Program-made: the position numbers and the translations under genes
Notes under the pieces: model-generated
Told to the model about the DNA's origin: nothing
Databases searched by the model: none
Seen by the model: only the letters and a program-made list of their open reading frames with translations
In this document: in pieces, positions 62,583 to 64,000 of the stretch
How the letters are laid out: every line of letters begins with the position of its first letter
How positions within the stretch are numbered: the first letter of the stretch is position 1
From: Chondrus crispus
Taxonomy: Eukaryota > Rhodophyta > Florideophyceae > Gigartinales > Gigartinaceae
Direction of reading: 5' to 3'
DNA length: 64,000 bases
Assembly: GCF_000350225.1 (NCBI RefSeq)
Contig: NW_005179334.1
Coordinates: 1-64,000 of the forward strand

Positions 62583-63095
62583 GACTGTGATGACCACGGA
62601 GGGTGTGTCTTAACATGCCCCGTTTTTCTGCAGTTTGCTTTGCTTTGCCCAAACAGGTGATTTGGCGTGCTATAAGTGGCTCCTACGTTTTAATTTTTGA
62701 GTTTTAAGAAAAGCAAGGCCTTAAGGAGCATACGGTATTTGTTAAGAATTTCAAAGTATTCCTGGCAAAACCGGGCAACGGAAGCAAAAACCAGCCTGTT
62801 AAGACAAACCCTGAGCAAAAGGGGAAGTGCCGTTGGCCAACGACAGGAGGGAGGAATGACTGAGAGTCATATGAAGGAATCATCAGAGAAGGAATCATTG
62901 CGAAGTGGGAGTGAGCAGACGCGTGAAAATGAAGGCGTGAAAATGAAGGGGATGACTGAAACGCGTTGGCGTTGAAGGAATCACCACAGTCCCCCTGAAC
63001 TCGCATGTGAGTGTCTCAATGAGAAGGATTTCCGAACTAACTTGAAAGTATGAGCGCAGGTTTACCCTGAACCTGAAGGTTTTTGATGCGTGTTG
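62583..63095. other. Leader region before the Gag-like frame, no gene
   Basis: No supported frame. Purine-rich GAAAATGAAGG-type repeats occur at 62928-62950. If the following frame is a retroelement Gag, its LTR or leader may be here, but no second copy is available to define it. Confidence 0.35.
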
Positions 63096-64000
63096 ATGAC
63101 GTCTTACAGTGCGGGGTGGACCTTGGAACCTGATGAAATGGGGTTTTTGGCGTCATGTTTGTGGAGGGCCGACGCCGACAGTCAGGCGAGCCCCTCGGGG
63201 CTGGTGTTTGACGGTAAGCACGAAGCAGATGGTGCTAAGTTCTTCTGCGTCTATGAGAATGTCGTGATGCGAGAAAAATCCGAAGAAGACAAGGCTGGAG
63301 AACTGTTATGCTACCTGCAATGTGATGCCTTTGGGTTCTACTTCGACACCTATAGCTGTAATGGCAAGCTGACGGACGACGCTGGTGACTATCAGGCGGT
63401 TAAGAAGGCCATGATATTCCGCTTCGAGTCAGTTGCCGGACCAGAAGAACACATTCGTCTAGCAGTCTCCAGCCGTCTGAATCAAAGCGACCTGTTGGGA
63501 TCGCTGAGCGAGATGGACCGCTGTTTCGACAAAGCGGCGTTTAACGCCGAAGCTAGGTTTGGGCTGCTCCGAAACGCGGTCATGGGGCACGGCGATGTCG
63601 CTCAGTTCGTATTGTACCGGGCACCAGGTACTTATAGAGAGCTTCGTAAGGCAATCAAAGACTTCGATGGTGGACGTAAGGCATTTTTTTCGGTACAATC
63701 AATGTCCCAGCCAAAGTACGTTGCACCGAAAAGCATTTTACAACGACCAGACCGTTTTCAACGTTCGAGTAAGGTCGAGGAAAAAGTAGACATGCTGGCG
63801 GACAAGTTGACCAAGCTCTCTCTTTTGATGAAAAAGAATAATTCAGGCCAGTCATCCTTAGACACTCGTACTTGCTCTTTCTGCAAGGATGTCGGGCATG
63901 GTGTGACTAGGTGTCCGTCAAACTCTTACCGTGATACACGCTGTCCCAGTTGTGGGAAGCTTGGTCACGGAGAAGAAAGCTGCTGGTCGAAGGCCAAGGC
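63096..64000 (+). CDS. Gag-like protein with two CCHC knuckles, runs off the window
   Basis: An uninterrupted frame from the ATG at 63096 (MTSYSAGWTLEPDEMGF; the preceding in-frame stop is TGA at 63084-63086) to the right edge, at least 301 codons. The N-terminal 200 residues are of mixed composition (FFCVYENVVMREKSEED, CYLQCDAFGFYFDTYS). A basic, glutamine-containing linker and a short helix (EEKVDMLADKLTKLSLLM) follow. Then come two knuckles, CSFCKDVGHGVTRC (63873-63914) and CPSCGKLGHGEESC (63942-63983), both C-x2-C-x4-H-x4-C. Tandem knuckles after a helical domain fit a retroelement Gag; a cellular RNA-binding knuckle protein is the alternative. Different from the Gag proteins of the other elements here. 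Confidence 0.65.
   Translation, partial: MTSYSAGWTLEPDEMGFLASCLWRADADSQASPSGLVFDGKHEADGAKFFCVYENVVMREKSEEDKAGELLCYLQCDAFGFYFDTYSCNGKLTDDAGDYQAVKKAMIFRFESVAGPEEHIRLAVSSRLNQSDLLGSLSEMDRCFDKAAFNAEARFGLLRNAVMGHGDVAQFVLYRAPGTYRELRKAIKDFDGGRKAFFSVQSMSQPKYVAPKSILQRPDRFQRSSKVEEKVDMLADKLTKLSLLMKKNNSGQSSLDTRTCSFCKDVGHGVTRCPSNSYRDTRCPSCGKLGHGEESCWSKAK

Noticed and set aside
1-64000. tRNA, rRNA or other structured RNA genes
   Set aside because: Scanning for B-box-like GGTTCGAATCC and rRNA core motifs gave nothing in a plausible context.

Overview
The window is nuclear DNA from a eukaryote. Host genes have no visible introns, and the DNA between them is packed with LTR retrotransposons and small DNA transposons. 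A red alga (florideophyte, Chondrus crispus-like) fits best. The pointers are an intron-less NB-ARC/WD40 receptor, a berberine-bridge-type (BBE) oxidase of the class that includes the red-algal hexose oxidases, compact genes, and Copia and Gypsy elements making up well over half of the bases. This placement is inference; no rRNA, tRNA or organelle marker is present. One 838-base run of N (38970-39807) is an assembly gap.

Layout. 0.5-4.5 kb: an intact 1345-residue STAND receptor (helical N-terminus, NB-ARC, ten WD40 repeats, nine of them nearly identical). 6.5-9.3 kb: a decayed Gypsy fragment. 10.2-10.5 kb: a TA-flanked MITE. 11.2-16.0 kb: a decayed minus-strand Copia element between 137-bp direct repeats, abutting a truncated second receptor gene (16.05-17.41 kb, minus strand). 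17.9-18.8 kb: an internally deleted Mutator-like transposon. 19.77-36.88 kb: a Copia element with a clean 5-bp target duplication, split by a younger Gypsy element (22.54-33.93 kb) that carries two antisense ORFs. The Copia copy landed in a minus-strand reading frame resembling a helix-turn-helix DNA-binding domain. 38.7-40.7 kb: the gap and the 3' part of a BBE-type flavoprotein gene. 41-48.7 kb: gene-poor, with one small predicted secreted protein, a perfect 23-bp-stem hairpin and several palindromes. 48.7-56.2 kb: a head-to-head inverted duplication of a C2H2 zinc-finger gene. The left copy is open; the right copy has a premature stop, and a young Gypsy element (50.10-55.75 kb) lies between its TATA box and its start codon. 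56.85-62.58 kb: a third Copia element carrying a MITE and a solo LTR. 63.1 kb to the right edge: an open Gag-like frame with two CCHC knuckles.

The genes do not form an operon or pathway. The biological theme is a host receptor and a DNA-binding protein family, each present as an intact copy plus a broken paralogue, in a region repeatedly invaded by retroelements. The strongest lead is the receptor. Its WD40 repeats vary at only a few positions, in the same pattern known from fungal HET-E/HNWD allorecognition receptors.
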